A DNA stretch of 64,000 bases from Saprospiraceae bacterium (GCA_016722285.1 JADKGI010000016.1:62001-126000); one strand, 5' to 3'; positions 38,189-49,496 are shown, counted from the first letter of the stretch. Notes: generated by a model from the letters alone, not told the origin. Program-made: numbers and translations.

Positions 38189-40414
38189 TTACAAATTCTT
38201 TTTCCAATACTGCTCCATAGTACGTCTAAGATGCAATGTGGTGTTTTCCCGCTGGTTGATGCCATGATCCCGCATTGGATAAGACATCATGGAAAACAGC
38301 TTATTATATTTTATCAGTTCATTCACCAGCATTTCAAAATTTTGGTAATGTACATTATCATCAGCAGTCCCGTGAATAATCATAAGATTGCCTTCCAATT
38401 TTTTAGCATGCGTCAAAGGAGACCCTTCACGGTAGCCTTCTACATTGTCATCCGGCAAACCCATGTACCTTTCCTGATATATATTGTCGTACAATGTCTG
38501 CATAGAAACAAAGGAAACAGCAATGGCAGTTTTAAATACGTCGCCATGACGGAATATACTGTGCAGTGACATTTGCCCGCCACCACTCCACCCCCAGATG
38601 CCGGTATGATTGGAGTCAATAAATGGATACATCGTCATAATCTTTTTGCTGCAGCAGCCTGGTCATCAGCGGCCAGCAAACCGATCTGGCGATAGATACA
38701 TTTTCTGAAATCACGGCCTTGGCACTTTAGTTCCCCGGTTATCGATGCTTATCACCACACAACCGATTTCATTGGCCAGGTATTGATGCCAGAAATTATC
38801 TCCGGTATTCCAGTTGTCCTGAACAGTAGAACTGGCCGGCTCTCCGTACACATGAAAGATGACAGGATATTTTTTTTGTTCATCAAAATTTTTGGGTTTT
38901 ATCATCCACGCATCCAACACCACATCGCCAATGTCCACTCTAAAAAACTCTTTGGGACGCAATCCCAGCTCATTCATTTTTACTTTTAGAGCAGCATTGT
39001 CTTCCAACAATTTTATTTCTTTATGAGTAGATAAATCAATGATGGATGTTCGTGCTGGTGTGTTGGCATTGGAAAAATTGTGTATTGCATATTTTGCGTC
39101 GGCAGAGATCTGATAGGAGTGCTGCCCAGGCATATCCATAGGTGAAACTCTTTCGGCTTCGCCGACTCCATCCAGGCGGCTTCGATAGAGATAGCGCTGG
39201 GTGAAATTTTCGGGGGAAGCAATGTAGTACACATAGCCCCCTGCAGGGTCGATACAATTAATATTGACCACATCAAAATTTCCTTTGGTGATCAACTGCA
39301 TTTCTTTACCGTCTCTGGATACTTTGTACAAATGCATCCACCCATCTTTCTCGCTGGTCCAGGTAAATGCCTTTGTATTGTCCAGCCAAACTATATTATC
39401 ATGAATGTCCAGGAAGGCTTCGTCCTTGTCTTTAAGAATATTATTGAGTGCCATAGTTTTAGTATTGCCTACCCAGACGGTATTTGTATTTTGCAAACGG
39501 TTCAATTGCTGTATCATCACCTCATTTGAACCTGGGATATAATCCATTCTCGCCAGATAATTATTCTGGGGATCTCCAGGTACTTTAAACCATTTAGTTT
39601 GACCGCCACTCGCAGAGATTACCCCAACTTTTACCGCAGAATTTGCGGTGCCCACTTTAGGATAGGGCAAGGGTATGGGCACAGAATAGTTGGAATCTAC
39701 ATTATTTATCATATAAAAAGTGCCTACACCCTTAGTATCCGATTGCCAGTAAGCGATATTTTTACCATCTGGGCTCCATCGAAAACCATCTCTATCACTC
39801 AGTTCTTCCTCATAAACCCAATCGAAAGTACCGTTGATGATGTTTTTGCCACCATCTTTGGTCAACTGAGTGACGACGCCAGTGGCAATATTTTCAGTGT
39901 AGATATTCAGTTTGCTTACATATGCTACTCTTCTGCCATCAGGTGAAAATTTAGCAAACATCAGTGCCGCTTCCTCCAGTTTTTTGCCCAATTGAGTTAG
40001 TTTGCCGTTGACCATATTTAAGACCCAATAGTCACCCCTTGAATTTTGCCGCCAAACTTTTCTGGTATTGGTAAATATCAACAACTTGCTATTGTCATCA
40101 GACCATATGTAATTATCTATGGTCAGTGGTTTGTCAGCTCCTTTTGGCAATAATTGATTGGCATTCACCAGTATGGTTTTTATGCCACTTGTCACATCGT
40201 AACGAACAATATCATTTCCCTTTGCTACTGAATTGAATTCAAGTTTAGAATAGCTTTTATTATCCTTCATCCACCTCAATTGGCCCACACCTTTGGATCG
40301 AAAAATATTACGGGTATATATGTCTTCTAAGGTTAGTTTTTTATCCTGAGCGACAAGATTAGAGTGAAAAATGACTATTGTAAAAAACAATACAAACAAT
40401 AGGTAACGGCTCAT
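38189..40414 (-). CDS. S9 family dipeptidyl-peptidase IV-like protein, two frameshifts
   Basis: A secreted serine peptidase (signal peptide ending LVAQ), reconstructed to 742 codons. The N-terminal eight-bladed propeller (about 30-480, with the DPP4-type EEEL motif as YEEELSDRDGFRWSPDG) is followed by an alpha/beta-hydrolase domain. The triad is nucleophile Ser in GWSGGGQ, Asp in GTADDNVHYQN and His in MRDHGINQ. Frame breaks occur at about 38733 (after SIDNRGTK) and at the T5 run 38643-38647 (one base missing before IMTMYPFIDSNH). The active-site Glu pair of the propeller suggests true N-terminal X-Pro dipeptide release. It is divergent from the SafE transporter. Confidence 0.92.
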
Positions 40415-40592
40415 TCTAAGTATGTTGAAGAGTCAGAAAAATTAAAATATCTGGTTTTTAGCACTGGTGTTACATACCAATTTGTAAAATTAGTTTCATT
40501 CCTGAATTCTTTTACTAATTTTAATTTTTTTTAAACACTTTGATATTTGTAAAATTAATTTGAAGATTTTTCAACACCAAATTAGGCTCTAA

Positions 40593-41477
40593 ATGATCAC
40601 TTTCATATGGATTTCCCTGGCTGTTTTAACCATCTGGTATAGTGTTATACTGATTAAGGATGTAACAAAACATAAAAATAACTTCGAGCCGGTGAGTTGG
40701 ATAAAGACAGGTCTGATAGGTTTTGTGGTAAATTTTTTTGATGTATTGGGGATCGGTGCATTTGCGCCACAAACGGCCTTATTAAAATTTACGAAACAAA
40801 CAGAAGATCGTGTTATTCCGGGCACTATGAATGTCGCCAATACAATTCCGGTATTAATTCAGGCTATAATTTTTATAACTGTCATAGAAGTTGAGCCCGT
40901 TACTTTATTAATGATGCTCATTTCTGCTATGGCGGGTGCTATAATAGGAGCTGGGATTGTTTCCAAATTGCCCGAAAAGAAAATTCAATTGACCATGGGC
41001 GTTGCATTACTGGTAACAGCGGGTTTTATGTTTGCCGGTAAAATGCAGTGGATTCAGGGTGGTGGAAGTGCCATTGGCCTACATGATTTGAAACTCGTTA
41101 TAGCAATATCTGTCAATTTCATACTTGGAGCATTGATGACTGCCGGTATTGGTCTTTATGCACCATGCATGGCATTGGTATTTGCTTTGGGGCTGTCGCC
41201 TCAAGTAGCATTTCCTATTATGATGGGATCTTGTGCCTTCCTGATGCCGCCAGCTTCGGTAAAGTTCATAAAAGAAGGGGCATACAACCGCAAAGCTGCT
41301 ATTGCTATGGCTATTCCAGCGATCTTTGCCGTGCTCATTGCAGCACTGATAGTAAAGTCATTGCCATTGGATACATTAAGGTGGGTGGTGATGGTTGTAG
41401 TGATTTATACATCAGGAGTGATGCTTAAGGCAGCATTTGGAGATAATAAAAATGGGGAAATAATGGGTCTATTTTGA
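40593..41477 (+). CDS. TauE/SafE family membrane transporter
   Basis: The 294-residue protein has about eight membrane helices and the family pattern of two related halves with G-rich helices (VEPVTLLMMLISAMAGAIIGAGIVSKLPEKKIQLTMGVALL in the first half, PCMALVFALGLSPQVAFPIMMGSCAF in the second). Members export or import small anions such as sulfite, sulfoacetate or thiosulfate. The substrate is unknown here. It is divergent from the DPP4-like gene, with 178 bp between them. Confidence 0.9.
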   Translation: MITFIWISLAVLTIWYSVILIKDVTKHKNNFEPVSWIKTGLIGFVVNFFDVLGIGAFAPQTALLKFTKQTEDRVIPGTMNVANTIPVLIQAIIFITVIEVEPVTLLMMLISAMAGAIIGAGIVSKLPEKKIQLTMGVALLVTAGFMFAGKMQWIQGGGSAIGLHDLKLVIAISVNFILGALMTAGIGLYAPCMALVFALGLSPQVAFPIMMGSCAFLMPPASVKFIKEGAYNRKAAIAMAIPAIFAVLIAALIVKSLPLDTLRWVVMVVVIYTSGVMLKAAFGDNKNGEIMGLF

Positions 41478-41704
41478 TTTTTATGAGTAAAATTGTCCAT
41501 TGCATTTAGGCTAAGACTTTAGTTTGAAACCTCAAGAATAGTATATTTACGGATAAAAAGTTTTGAAATGTAAAATTAGCGAAAGACAAACCATGCCACC
41601 TATGATCATAATTAGCATATAGATTGGATGAAGAAATATCAAAAGAAAGTTATGAGTATCAAATTAACGGATCGATAAGAAAGATACACAAAGTGAAAGA
41701 TTTA

Positions 41705-43399
41705 ATGAAGTCAATTTTGTTTGGAATTTTAATTTTGACGGTCCTTTGTTGCCACGGGCAGCAATCCGTGTATTACAATGCCAGAATATTTACAGGTGAC
41801 AGGCTGAAACCTTATGCTGAAGCCATCGCAATCAACGGCAAATGGATATTAGCTGTAGGCAACTATGAAGATGTCATCAAAAAAGTCAACCCTTCAGCAG
41901 AACGAATAAATATGAATGGAGGATTCATCATGCCGGGTATCATCGATACACACAATCATGGTATCAGCGGTGGCAAAAGCCTGGTTAAGGCAAATACCAA
42001 TGACGAATCATGGGATGTTGCACAGCTTGTGACCTATGCAAAAAAATGTCTGGAAAACAGTGAAGGACTGACAGGTGATGTCCTGGTGATTTATGGAATA
42101 AACATTACTTTATGGGATCATCTATATGAAATAATGGATCTTTTAAACAAAGGTGTTTTTGAATCCCAACCGATAGTATTGAGGGGTTCGGATGGGCATA
42201 CTTCCTGGTCAAATAATGCCATGCTTCACAAATCAGGCGTTACAAAAGAGTATATTGCATCTTTGAAATCACCTGAAAGGCAATATTTTGGCACGGGCAA
42301 TAATGGTGAGCCCAATGGATTTATTTCCGAAAGCGGTTATCAGAAAATTAAATCAGCTTTGGTGGTCGAAACGCAATTTGGTCAGGCCGCTGAAAAAGCC
42401 ATGGAATATAATAATCAATTTGGTATTACTGCCTGGCTTGACCCGTCGGTCAATTCATTCAACGGATCGTATGTGAACAACCTGGACTGGTACCGGTACC
42501 TGATCAATAAAGGCAAGCTAACAGCACACATTGCGGGAACTGTTGTTGCAGATCCTAATGGAGACCCACAAGCTCAGATCAGCAAACTGAAAGCCCTGCA
42601 AAAGGAGTACAACGCCCCTGATTTTTCTATCATTGGATTTAAAGTGTTCGCAGACGGTGTGGTCGAGCACCCTACCCATACTGCGGCTTTGTCTCTTCCA
42701 TATTCCGGCACCACTTCTTACGGCGATTTGCTCATAGACCCTGAAAAATTTGCCGATTTTGCCATTCAGGCAGACAAAGCCAGCCTCCTTGTGCATGTCC
42801 ACGCTATCGGGGATCGGGCAGTTACAGAAACGCTCAATGGATTTGAAGCAGTGCGCAAAGCCAATAAAAATAAAACTATACCGCATACGATCACACATCT
42901 TCAGATAGTGAAGCTGTCAGATTTTACGCGTTTTGTACGACTCAATGTACTCACTTCTTTTCAGTTGCTCTGGGCATTGGGTGATCCCACGACGATTGAT
43001 ATTGTCAAACCATATATTGACCCGACCCTTTTTCGGTGGCAATATCCGGTCCGTTCCATGCTGCAAGCCGGTGCTACCATAACGGGTGCCAGCGACTGGC
43101 CGGTGACTACTGCCAATCCTTTTAAAGCCATCTACAGGGCAGAGACCCGAAAAGGCCCGTTAGGCGTGCTGGATAGTACCCAATGTATGCCTAGAATGGA
43201 AATGCTGTTTGCCTATACATCTGAAGCAGCAAAAGCCTTACGTCTTGAAAAAAAAATCGGCTCATTACAGGCTGGTAAAATGGCAGATATGATATTACTG
43301 GACAGAGATGTACTTACCGTCATTCCGGAAGAAATGCGAGACACCAAAGTCATCTGGACTATGTTTGAAGGTAATAAAGTGTACGATACCGGAAAGTGA
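41705..43399 (+). CDS. Secreted amidohydrolase (YtcJ-like)
   Basis: The 564-residue protein has a signal peptide (about 1-21, ending CCHGQQ) and a metal-dependent hydrolase TIM barrel. Metal-site motifs are IDTHNHG (HxH), a lysine/acid region around GFKVFADGVVE, HVHAIGDRAV, THLQIV and the ITGASDWPV aspartate, matching the amidohydrolase-3/YtcJ family (exo-enzymes on N-acyl or amide substrates). The upstream in-frame extension to 41624 is rejected because it would place the signal peptide internally. The substrate is unknown. It converges on ypdA. Confidence 0.9.
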   Translation: MKSILFGILILTVLCCHGQQSVYYNARIFTGDRLKPYAEAIAINGKWILAVGNYEDVIKKVNPSAERINMNGGFIMPGIIDTHNHGISGGKSLVKANTNDESWDVAQLVTYAKKCLENSEGLTGDVLVIYGINITLWDHLYEIMDLLNKGVFESQPIVLRGSDGHTSWSNNAMLHKSGVTKEYIASLKSPERQYFGTGNNGEPNGFISESGYQKIKSALVVETQFGQAAEKAMEYNNQFGITAWLDPSVNSFNGSYVNNLDWYRYLINKGKLTAHIAGTVVADPNGDPQAQISKLKALQKEYNAPDFSIIGFKVFADGVVEHPTHTAALSLPYSGTTSYGDLLIDPEKFADFAIQADKASLLVHVHAIGDRAVTETLNGFEAVRKANKNKTIPHTITHLQIVKLSDFTRFVRLNVLTSFQLLWALGDPTTIDIVKPYIDPTLFRWQYPVRSMLQAGATITGASDWPVTTANPFKAIYRAETRKGPLGVLDSTQCMPRMEMLFAYTSEAAKALRLEKKIGSLQAGKMADMILLDRDVLTVIPEEMRDTKVIWTMFEGNKVYDTGK

Positions 43400-43477
43400 T
43401 GGTATTCTATCCGGGTGATTTGATTATGGTACTTTTTTAAGAATTACCATCCTAAAATGCACTTCTCTGGGATTTGA

Positions 43478-44466
43478 CTATCCAGCATTTATTTTTTTGA
43501 AAATGTCCCTGATGATCATTTCGGCATGAACCCTTGAGTTTTCAATAAACCATTTGTTGGTTTTTAGTCCGCCGCAAAGCACACCGGCAAGGTAGAGATT
43601 TTTTACATTGCTTTCCATCGTATTTTCATCATATACTGGAGTTCTGTCGGGGTCATCATTAAATTTTATTCCTGCTGATGTCATAAATTCAAAAGGAGGT
43701 TGGTATCCAGTCATGGCCATGACAAAATCATTCTTCAGTTTGACCAAACCGTCCGGTGTATTTATTTCTACTGATTTAGGTGTAATTCGGGTGAGCTCAG
43801 ATAGAAAATATGCTTTAATGGAGCCATCAGCAATGCGATTGATAATATCCGGTCTGGACCAGTATTTGACAGATTGCCTGATCTCATCCTCACGAATCAC
43901 CATCGTTACAAAAGCTCCCTTGCGCCAAGTCTCCAAAGCAACATCTACCGCTGAATTTGCCGCTCCAATGACGACTATATGTTGGCCAAAATATGGATGC
44001 GGTTCATCGTAATAATGCTTTACTTTGGGTAATTTTTCACCCGGTATATTCAACAAGTAGGGTAAATCATAAAATCCCAATGCCATTATTATTGATCCAG
44101 CCTGATAGCTTCCTTTTCAGATTGTACCAGATGCCCTGATCCAGAGGAAGTGATTTGTGTCGCTTTGTTGTACAGACTAACATTCAGATCCCAGCTGGTA
44201 CAAACTCGTCGATAGTACTCCAGAGCTTCTTGCCTGTTAGGTTTTGGTTGGTGGGAGATAAAAGGTACTCTCCCAATCTCAAGCTTTTCTGAAGTAGAGA
44301 AAAAAGTCATATTGAGCGGGTAATGATAAATGGAATTTACCAAACATCCTTTGTCAATGATTATGTAAGTTAGTCCAGTCTTTTTCGCTTCAATGCCACA
44401 TGCCATCCCTATAGGTCCTGCGCCAAGGATTACAATATCGTATTTTTCTGCTTTCAAATTGAACAT
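43478..44466 (-). CDS. ypdA: YpdA family bacillithiol disulfide reductase, one frameshift
   Basis: A flavoprotein with two dinucleotide-binding folds: FAD site ILGAGPIGMACGIEAKKTGL near the start and NADPH site VVIGAANSAVDVALE in the second half. NSIYHYPLNMTFFSTSEKLEIG and PNRQEALEYYRRV are characteristic of YpdA/Bdr, which reduces oxidised bacillithiol. The frame breaks at 44110-44111: adding one base gives ..SEKESYQAGSIIMALGFYD, and 989 nt fit one missing base. The gene is about 330 codons, the usual length. Bacillithiol use in Bacteroidota is established knowledge; its use by this organism is inferred. Confidence 0.9.
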
Positions 44467-44591
44467 ATTTCAGCATAAGTAACCCTTCTGCTACCAATTA
44501 GTTTAGTACTTATTTCTTAAGAAGAAATTCTCAGTCATTTTCGGTTTATACACATTTGATCTTATGAATTTACTTCTTTCGGCTCAATCTT

Positions 44592-46226
44592 CTAATTTAC
44601 AACTACAAACTTTCCGCTAACAATGCTTCTTCCACTTTTTATCCTATAGACATATATCGCCCCACTCAGACCGATATTTTGGTTGATAAAAACCGCTTCA
44701 TGTAATCCTTCGCTTTGGTATTCGTGAACCAAATTGGTGATTTTTTGCCCCATTATTGTTAGAATATCAACTTCTACCATCCCCGGTCTGGACAATGTAT
44801 ATTCGATAATCGATGAACCATTTCCATTTAATTTTGCTTTGTGTTTAATAGATTGGATCAATGTGGTTTCAACAGAATTAACATTGAGACAGTCAAGCCC
44901 TAATTGAGGAATTCTTTCATACGAATCACCCAGAATATCATCCACCGAAGCGGCATCAATACAAAGCCACGACTCAAGCAGGGTAGCATAGATTGACCTG
45001 AAGTCAGTATCAAATTTAAGGTTTCCGGCGGCATCTACATTATTTAAATCAGGATTTTTACCTAATATATCGTGACCTTCTAGTGCGGGGCCAAAAAGCA
45101 TAACGGGCGCAGCAGTACCGTGGTCTGTACCGCCTTCGTTTTCTCTAATACGACGTCCAAACTCTGAAAAAGTCATTGACAGAACTTCATTAGCGATGTC
45201 ACCTGATTCCAAGTCACTATAAAATTCACTGATAGCTGAAGATATTGTATTCATAAGTTTGGGATGATTTACATTCTGATTTTCATGTGTATCAAAACCA
45301 TCCAGCGTCACCATATACAATTTGGTTCCGAGTTTACCCTTGATCAGCCTTGCTACAATAGCGAGTTGTCTGCTGAGTTCATTGTTGCTATAATTTACGA
45401 CATTGGAAGAATTTGAATAAGCTTTTTTAATATTGGGAGCATATTTATAGGTGATATTGAGAATAGAACGCAAGTAACCTACCTGCTCTCCATAGTAGCA
45501 ATCATCTGGTAAATTGAAAGTATCAAAGATGAATCCTTTTTCTGCCACATCTATAAGTTTTTCAGGCGTATTGAAGTTGACCGCTAAATCTATTCTATCA
45601 GGATTCTGAAATGTGATGCTACTGCCACTGCTTACTTTGATAGCTCCGGGTACTTCAGGTAGATTGGTGAGATAGTCAGGATTTCGATTTAGTAAATATC
45701 TGCCTAACCAACCGGATTTATTTTGATCTTGTTGTATATTTTCATTGGCAGAATTCCAAATATCAGAAGATGTAAAATGAGACAAATTATGATCAGGATA
45801 ACCACAGGAATTGATGATCTTCATGGCCCCCTTATCCCACATTGGCTTAAGTTGAGCCATACTTTTAGGCATGGCAAACATATTATTATTATCTAATCCA
45901 ATGAGATCGCTTTGATTAATAGCAATCGTAGGCCTATTGGCTTTGTATGTGCCATAATCAAAGACGGGAACTATCATATTGAGTCCGTCATTGCCACCTT
46001 TGAGTCTGATGAGGACCAGGATTCTGTCATTATTCCCACCAAAAGACATAGATAAATGAGCTGAAGCCAATGCCGAAATGCCGAAACCTCCAAGCCCAAT
46101 ACCGACACCACCTGCTAACCCTATAGTTTGCAAAAAGCTCCTCCGATTCCATAATTTGTGATCCTCATCATGGGCTGAAATATCCGATAAGTTAGTAACT
46201 CTTTTATACTGATTTTGCTTTTTCAT
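44592..46226 (-). CDS. DUF1501 family protein with T9SS sorting domain
   Basis: The 544-residue protein has a Tat-like signal (NRRSFLQTIGLAGG, about 27-60), the DUF1501 domain (VLIRLKGGNDGLNMIVP, DGFDTHENQ, SFSEFGRRIRENEGGTDHGTA), which belongs to the alkaline-phosphatase/sulfatase-like superfamily, and a C-terminal T9SS type A sorting domain (about 460-544: VEVDILTIMGQKITNLV, ending YRIKSGRSIVSGKFVVVN). It is therefore probably exported and attached to the cell surface. The DUF1800 gene lies 6 bp upstream, so the two form an operon. Their biochemical function is not established. Confidence 0.93.
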   Translation of the reverse strand: MKKQNQYKRVTNLSDISAHDEDHKLWNRRSFLQTIGLAGGVGIGLGGFGISALASAHLSMSFGGNNDRILVLIRLKGGNDGLNMIVPVFDYGTYKANRPTIAINQSDLIGLDNNNMFAMPKSMAQLKPMWDKGAMKIINSCGYPDHNLSHFTSSDIWNSANENIQQDQNKSGWLGRYLLNRNPDYLTNLPEVPGAIKVSSGSSITFQNPDRIDLAVNFNTPEKLIDVAEKGFIFDTFNLPDDCYYGEQVGYLRSILNITYKYAPNIKKAYSNSSNVVNYSNNELSRQLAIVARLIKGKLGTKLYMVTLDGFDTHENQNVNHPKLMNTISSAISEFYSDLESGDIANEVLSMTFSEFGRRIRENEGGTDHGTAAPVMLFGPALEGHDILGKNPDLNNVDAAGNLKFDTDFRSIYATLLESWLCIDAASVDDILGDSYERIPQLGLDCLNVNSVETTLIQSIKHKAKLNGNGSSIIEYTLSRPGMVEVDILTIMGQKITNLVHEYQSEGLHEAVFINQNIGLSGAIYVYRIKSGRSIVSGKFVVVN

Positions 46227-46232
46227 CTCCTG

Positions 46233-47703
46233 TTATTTTAATTGGAACTCAGGTAAATTGGCCAGATAGTTAATGAGATACAGTACTTGTGCCGGTGCGT
46301 ATTCCCAGTCAAGATTCCACTGACCGGACTGGAAATAATTTTCAGGTATTTCCGCTTTAAAAACGACAAGAGCATCTTCATAATCTACCGTCTTTTGTAA
46401 GCCGTTAGGCAGGAAATGATCTATGATTGCATTACAAATGATAGTTGGGCTGTTTTCGCCTGGATTGATCAGCTCTTTAGCCAAAGTACGGAGCTCTTCC
46501 AGCTTATTCCCATTTTTTGCATAGTAATAAGACATGATGTTTAAGATACTTTCAGCCCGGTATTGAAAGGATCCGGAATTGACCCATAGTCTGTTCCCAG
46601 GCCATCCTGCTACGTCAGTAGGACTGAACATTTGCTGGTTGTATTCGGCAGCACTATAGCCAATGGCGGTATATAATTCCAACTGTTCAGAGTACCCTAT
46701 TTCATTGACAAAGGTTAGTAAGTATTCAATATGTCCGGGTATGATTGTCCCTACAGAAGCATCATCAAAAAAGTGCTCGCAACTCAACATAGCTTTCATA
46801 AGTGGCGCCAACTCAAAATTATTGTCTCTGAATACTTTCCCGAGGAGTTTAATCATGTCTTCGGAGACTTCAGGATTAACAAAGTTGGAATAAAGTTTGC
46901 GGCTTATATATTCGCTGATTTGTACAGGGCGTTCATCAAAAAGAAGGTTGATGACATCGGCATATCCCCAGGCACCGGTTTTGCTAAAAATAGTCTTTTG
47001 GCCCGAATCCCAATAGGGTTGTATAAATGCCACTTCACCACAAAGATTTGTCTGATCGATGCCATTCCATCCGGATATAGCCCTCGCAACATTGACAATA
47101 TCTGACTGATTATATCCATTATCAACTCCCAGCGTAAACAATTCCAACAATTCTCTTGCATAGTTTTCATTAGGCTGGAACCTGGTATTTTGAATATTAT
47201 TTAGAAAGATAAGCATGGCGGGCGTCAGGCCCATCTCATACACAAAGGTCTTGAAATTGCCAAGAGCATGTTTCTGTAAAAGGGCATGATATCTGTACAT
47301 CCATGATGGACAAAAATAAGTTTCCAGTTTGGTGACAAAATGATTGGGACCAAAACCAAGACATCCTGTCCCTTAGTCCATTATTGATCATATCCTTTAT
47401 CCATTGGGTATTCCACTCCATGTATTGACTTCCGATCTGGGTAATTCTGATATCTTGATTAGAACTGTAATTGCTGAGAGTCCAATTGCTCCAGGAAGGA
47501 GGGGCTGTAGGTGGAAGGGTTCTGGCATCATCCACAATTTTATTAACGACTGAGACCGGATCCAGGTTGAGACTGGCTTTGATGGTGGTTAGATCAACTC
47601 CGAAAGACGTACGTCGGAAAAGATGGATAGCCTTGCGTTTATCCCAAAGTTTGTCTGGTCTGGGTTTGTATGGGTTAATATTTGTTTCCGCACAATTGAC
47701 CAT
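46233..47703 (-). CDS. DUF1800 family protein, one frameshift in this sequence
   Basis: Reconstructed to about 490 codons. The N-terminal part has the DUF1800 opening KAIHLFRRTSFGVDLTTIKA and RDRMSWFW. The rest has NFKTFVYEMGLTPAMLIFLNN, NENYARELLELFTLGVDNGYNQSDIVNVARAISGW and FSPTDVAGWPGNRLWVNSG. The break is at the GGG at 47346-47348; removing one base gives W-S-N-H-F-V-T-K-L-E, and 1471 nt fit one extra base. No signal peptide is visible with the ATG at 47703. DUF1800 and DUF1501 genes occur as a pair in many Bacteroidota and Planctomycetes. Here they are 6 bp apart. Confidence 0.92.
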
Positions 47704-48061
47704 AAATAAATTATTTGCTATAAACTTAACAAAATTTATACAAAAAAAATTGTACATCACTGCCAGACAAAATTATACTTTAATGTGATGATTGCTTAAA
47801 ATAGAGGCATGGAGGTCAAATTTGTAATATCAAAAACATAATATCTTCTATGTACATGACCATTTTTGATAAAATGAAACCCTGATAAAATAAATGTGAG
47901 CAACAGGACATTAATTGGATAATGGTGATGTATATTTATGGTATCTAACGGATACAGCATCTGCATTGTATGTCATTACAAATTAATGAAGCGATGAATA
48001 GAATATACATAATAAATATGGCCATTTAAATATTACTAATCAAAAACAGAGACCAGAAAAG
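47704..48061. other. Divergent intergenic region, 358 bp
   Basis: AT-rich gap between the DUF1800 and PfpI genes. The one feature seen is TAATTTTG on the minus strand (47775-47768), a possible -7 element for the DUF1800-DUF1501 operon. No small gene or repeat was found. Confidence 0.4.
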
Positions 48062-48664
48062 ATGGAAGTAGCTATAATGCTTTTTGATGAATTTGAGACA
48101 TTAGATGTTTTTGGTCCGGTGGAAGTTTTTGGCCGCCTTAAAAATGATTATAAGATTAAATTCTATTCACTATCAGGCGGAGATATATCCAATAGCCATG
48201 GAGTTACAATTTTTACCAAAAAGCTGGAAGAAATTAAAGCTGGCGCTGATATTTTTTTGATCACCGGCGGGTATGGCACCCGAACAGAAGTCAACAATGT
48301 TGCACTTTTAAATGCCATTCTTGAAATATCTGAATGGAGTAAATATGTTCTCACAGTCTGCACGGGAAGTGCGCTTTTAGCGAAGACTGGGTTGCTCGAT
48401 TTTAAAAATGCAACTACTAATAAAATTGCATTTGATTGGGTTATTACCAATGGCAATAATGTCAATTGGGTAAGGAAAGCCAGGTGGGTGGTTGATGGTA
48501 AATATTATACTTCTTCAGGTGTGAGTGCAGGCATGGATATGACTCTGAATTTTTTGAAAGACTTGCATGGAATCGTTATCGCAAGACAAGTAGCGCAACA
48601 AATCGAGTATGAATGGACAGAGGACAGCAATAATGACAATTTCTCACAAGAAGGGAAAACTTAA
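48062..48664 (+). CDS. DJ-1/PfpI family protein
   Basis: The 200-residue cytoplasmic protein has the DJ-1/PfpI flavodoxin-like fold with the nucleophile Cys100 in VLTVCTGSALLAKTG and the acidic residue of FDEFETLDVFGPVEVFG at the start. This subgroup resembles the sensing half of GATase1/AraC regulators and isonitrile hydratases rather than proteases. The catalytic function is unknown. A small membrane-protein gene follows after 89 bp. Confidence 0.93.
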   Translation: MEVAIMLFDEFETLDVFGPVEVFGRLKNDYKIKFYSLSGGDISNSHGVTIFTKKLEEIKAGADIFLITGGYGTRTEVNNVALLNAILEISEWSKYVLTVCTGSALLAKTGLLDFKNATTNKIAFDWVITNGNNVNWVRKARWVVDGKYYTSSGVSAGMDMTLNFLKDLHGIVIARQVAQQIEYEWTEDSNNDNFSQEGKT

Positions 48665-48753
48665 TGCTAATATAACCTAAACTCCACCTATGTCCTGTTG
48701 AATCAATAGGTAAATGTAATCATCAAATATTTTTAACATAAAACAAATTGAAG

Positions 48754-49164
48754 ATGAATTTAAAAAGTGAAACAATTAAAAAAGGATTTGTTATTGCCGG
48801 ATTAATGAATATGTCAGTATTAGTTTTTTCCAGGTTTTTTACTAATTCTGTGATTCCTGAATATGATCCGGTTGTGATGTCAAATTTCGGATTATTAATG
48901 ATTGTAGTATGGGGTTTAGCCTACATTTCAGTTGCAAATAATTTTCATAATGTAAAATGGCTGGCAGTCGTATTTGCTGTTGAAAAATTTATTTATGGTT
49001 TTGTCTGGATACAATGGATGCTTAATAATAATGTATCAGATGTTTTTGCCAAAGATAAAATGGCTGGTATGTTTTATGCTGTCTATGGCATAAATGATTG
49101 GCTTTTTTTCATTTTCTTCTTATTGGTATTCATGAAATTGATTAAATCAGAAAATACCCAATAA
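48754..49164 (+). CDS. Small four-helix membrane protein
   Basis: The 136-residue protein has four membrane helices and no charged catalytic motifs, with an internal FWIQWMLNNN segment. ATG 48754 is chosen over TTG 48748. Similar proteins of about 140 residues are common next to DJ-1/PfpI and cupin genes in Bacteroidota, but no function is known. Confidence 0.78.
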   Translation: MNLKSETIKKGFVIAGLMNMSVLVFSRFFTNSVIPEYDPVVMSNFGLLMIVVWGLAYISVANNFHNVKWLAVVFAVEKFIYGFVWIQWMLNNNVSDVFAKDKMAGMFYAVYGINDWLFFIFFLLVFMKLIKSENTQ

Positions 49165-49249
49165 ATACTTTGGGGAGCATTTTTTAAGCCCGATAATAGG
49201 AGCCGGCTGCTAACAAAATTAGTGTTATAGATCAAATCATAATGTCACA

Positions 49250-49415
49250 CCTCTGTATGACAAATAACACTTTCTACGTCAGATCCCAAACAAAGTCATT
49301 ACAAGCTCTGAAGGGGAAAACAAAGTTTTATAAGAGGATTCTCTCTTTAAGGGAATGAGAATAGCGCAGCAGATGATCAAATTTGTACAATTTATTATGA
49401 CTCCCTCTTACAAAA
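49250..49415. repeat. Degenerate copy of the MITE-like repeat
   Basis: This stretch aligns by eye with the element at 63493-63699: TATGAC..TTCTACGTCAGATCCC, CAAAGTC, GGGGAAAACAAAGTTTT, TTTAAGGGAATGAG, AATAGCGCAGCAGATGATCAAATTTGTACAAT. It lacks the 54-bp GC-rich palindromic insert of the other copy, and its terminal repeats are eroded. The ends are approximate. The rest of the 332-bp gap (49165-49496) has no gene. Confidence 0.6.
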
Positions 49416-49496
49416 TAACACACCTCTAAATAATGTTCCATATTTTGGTTCATACTTATTAAATTAATCCATAATAGCACTTTAATATCTTATCAA

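Noticed and set aside
43608..44012. 134-codon frame antisense to ypdA
   Set aside because: The ypdA protein explains this DNA fully once the one-base break is allowed.
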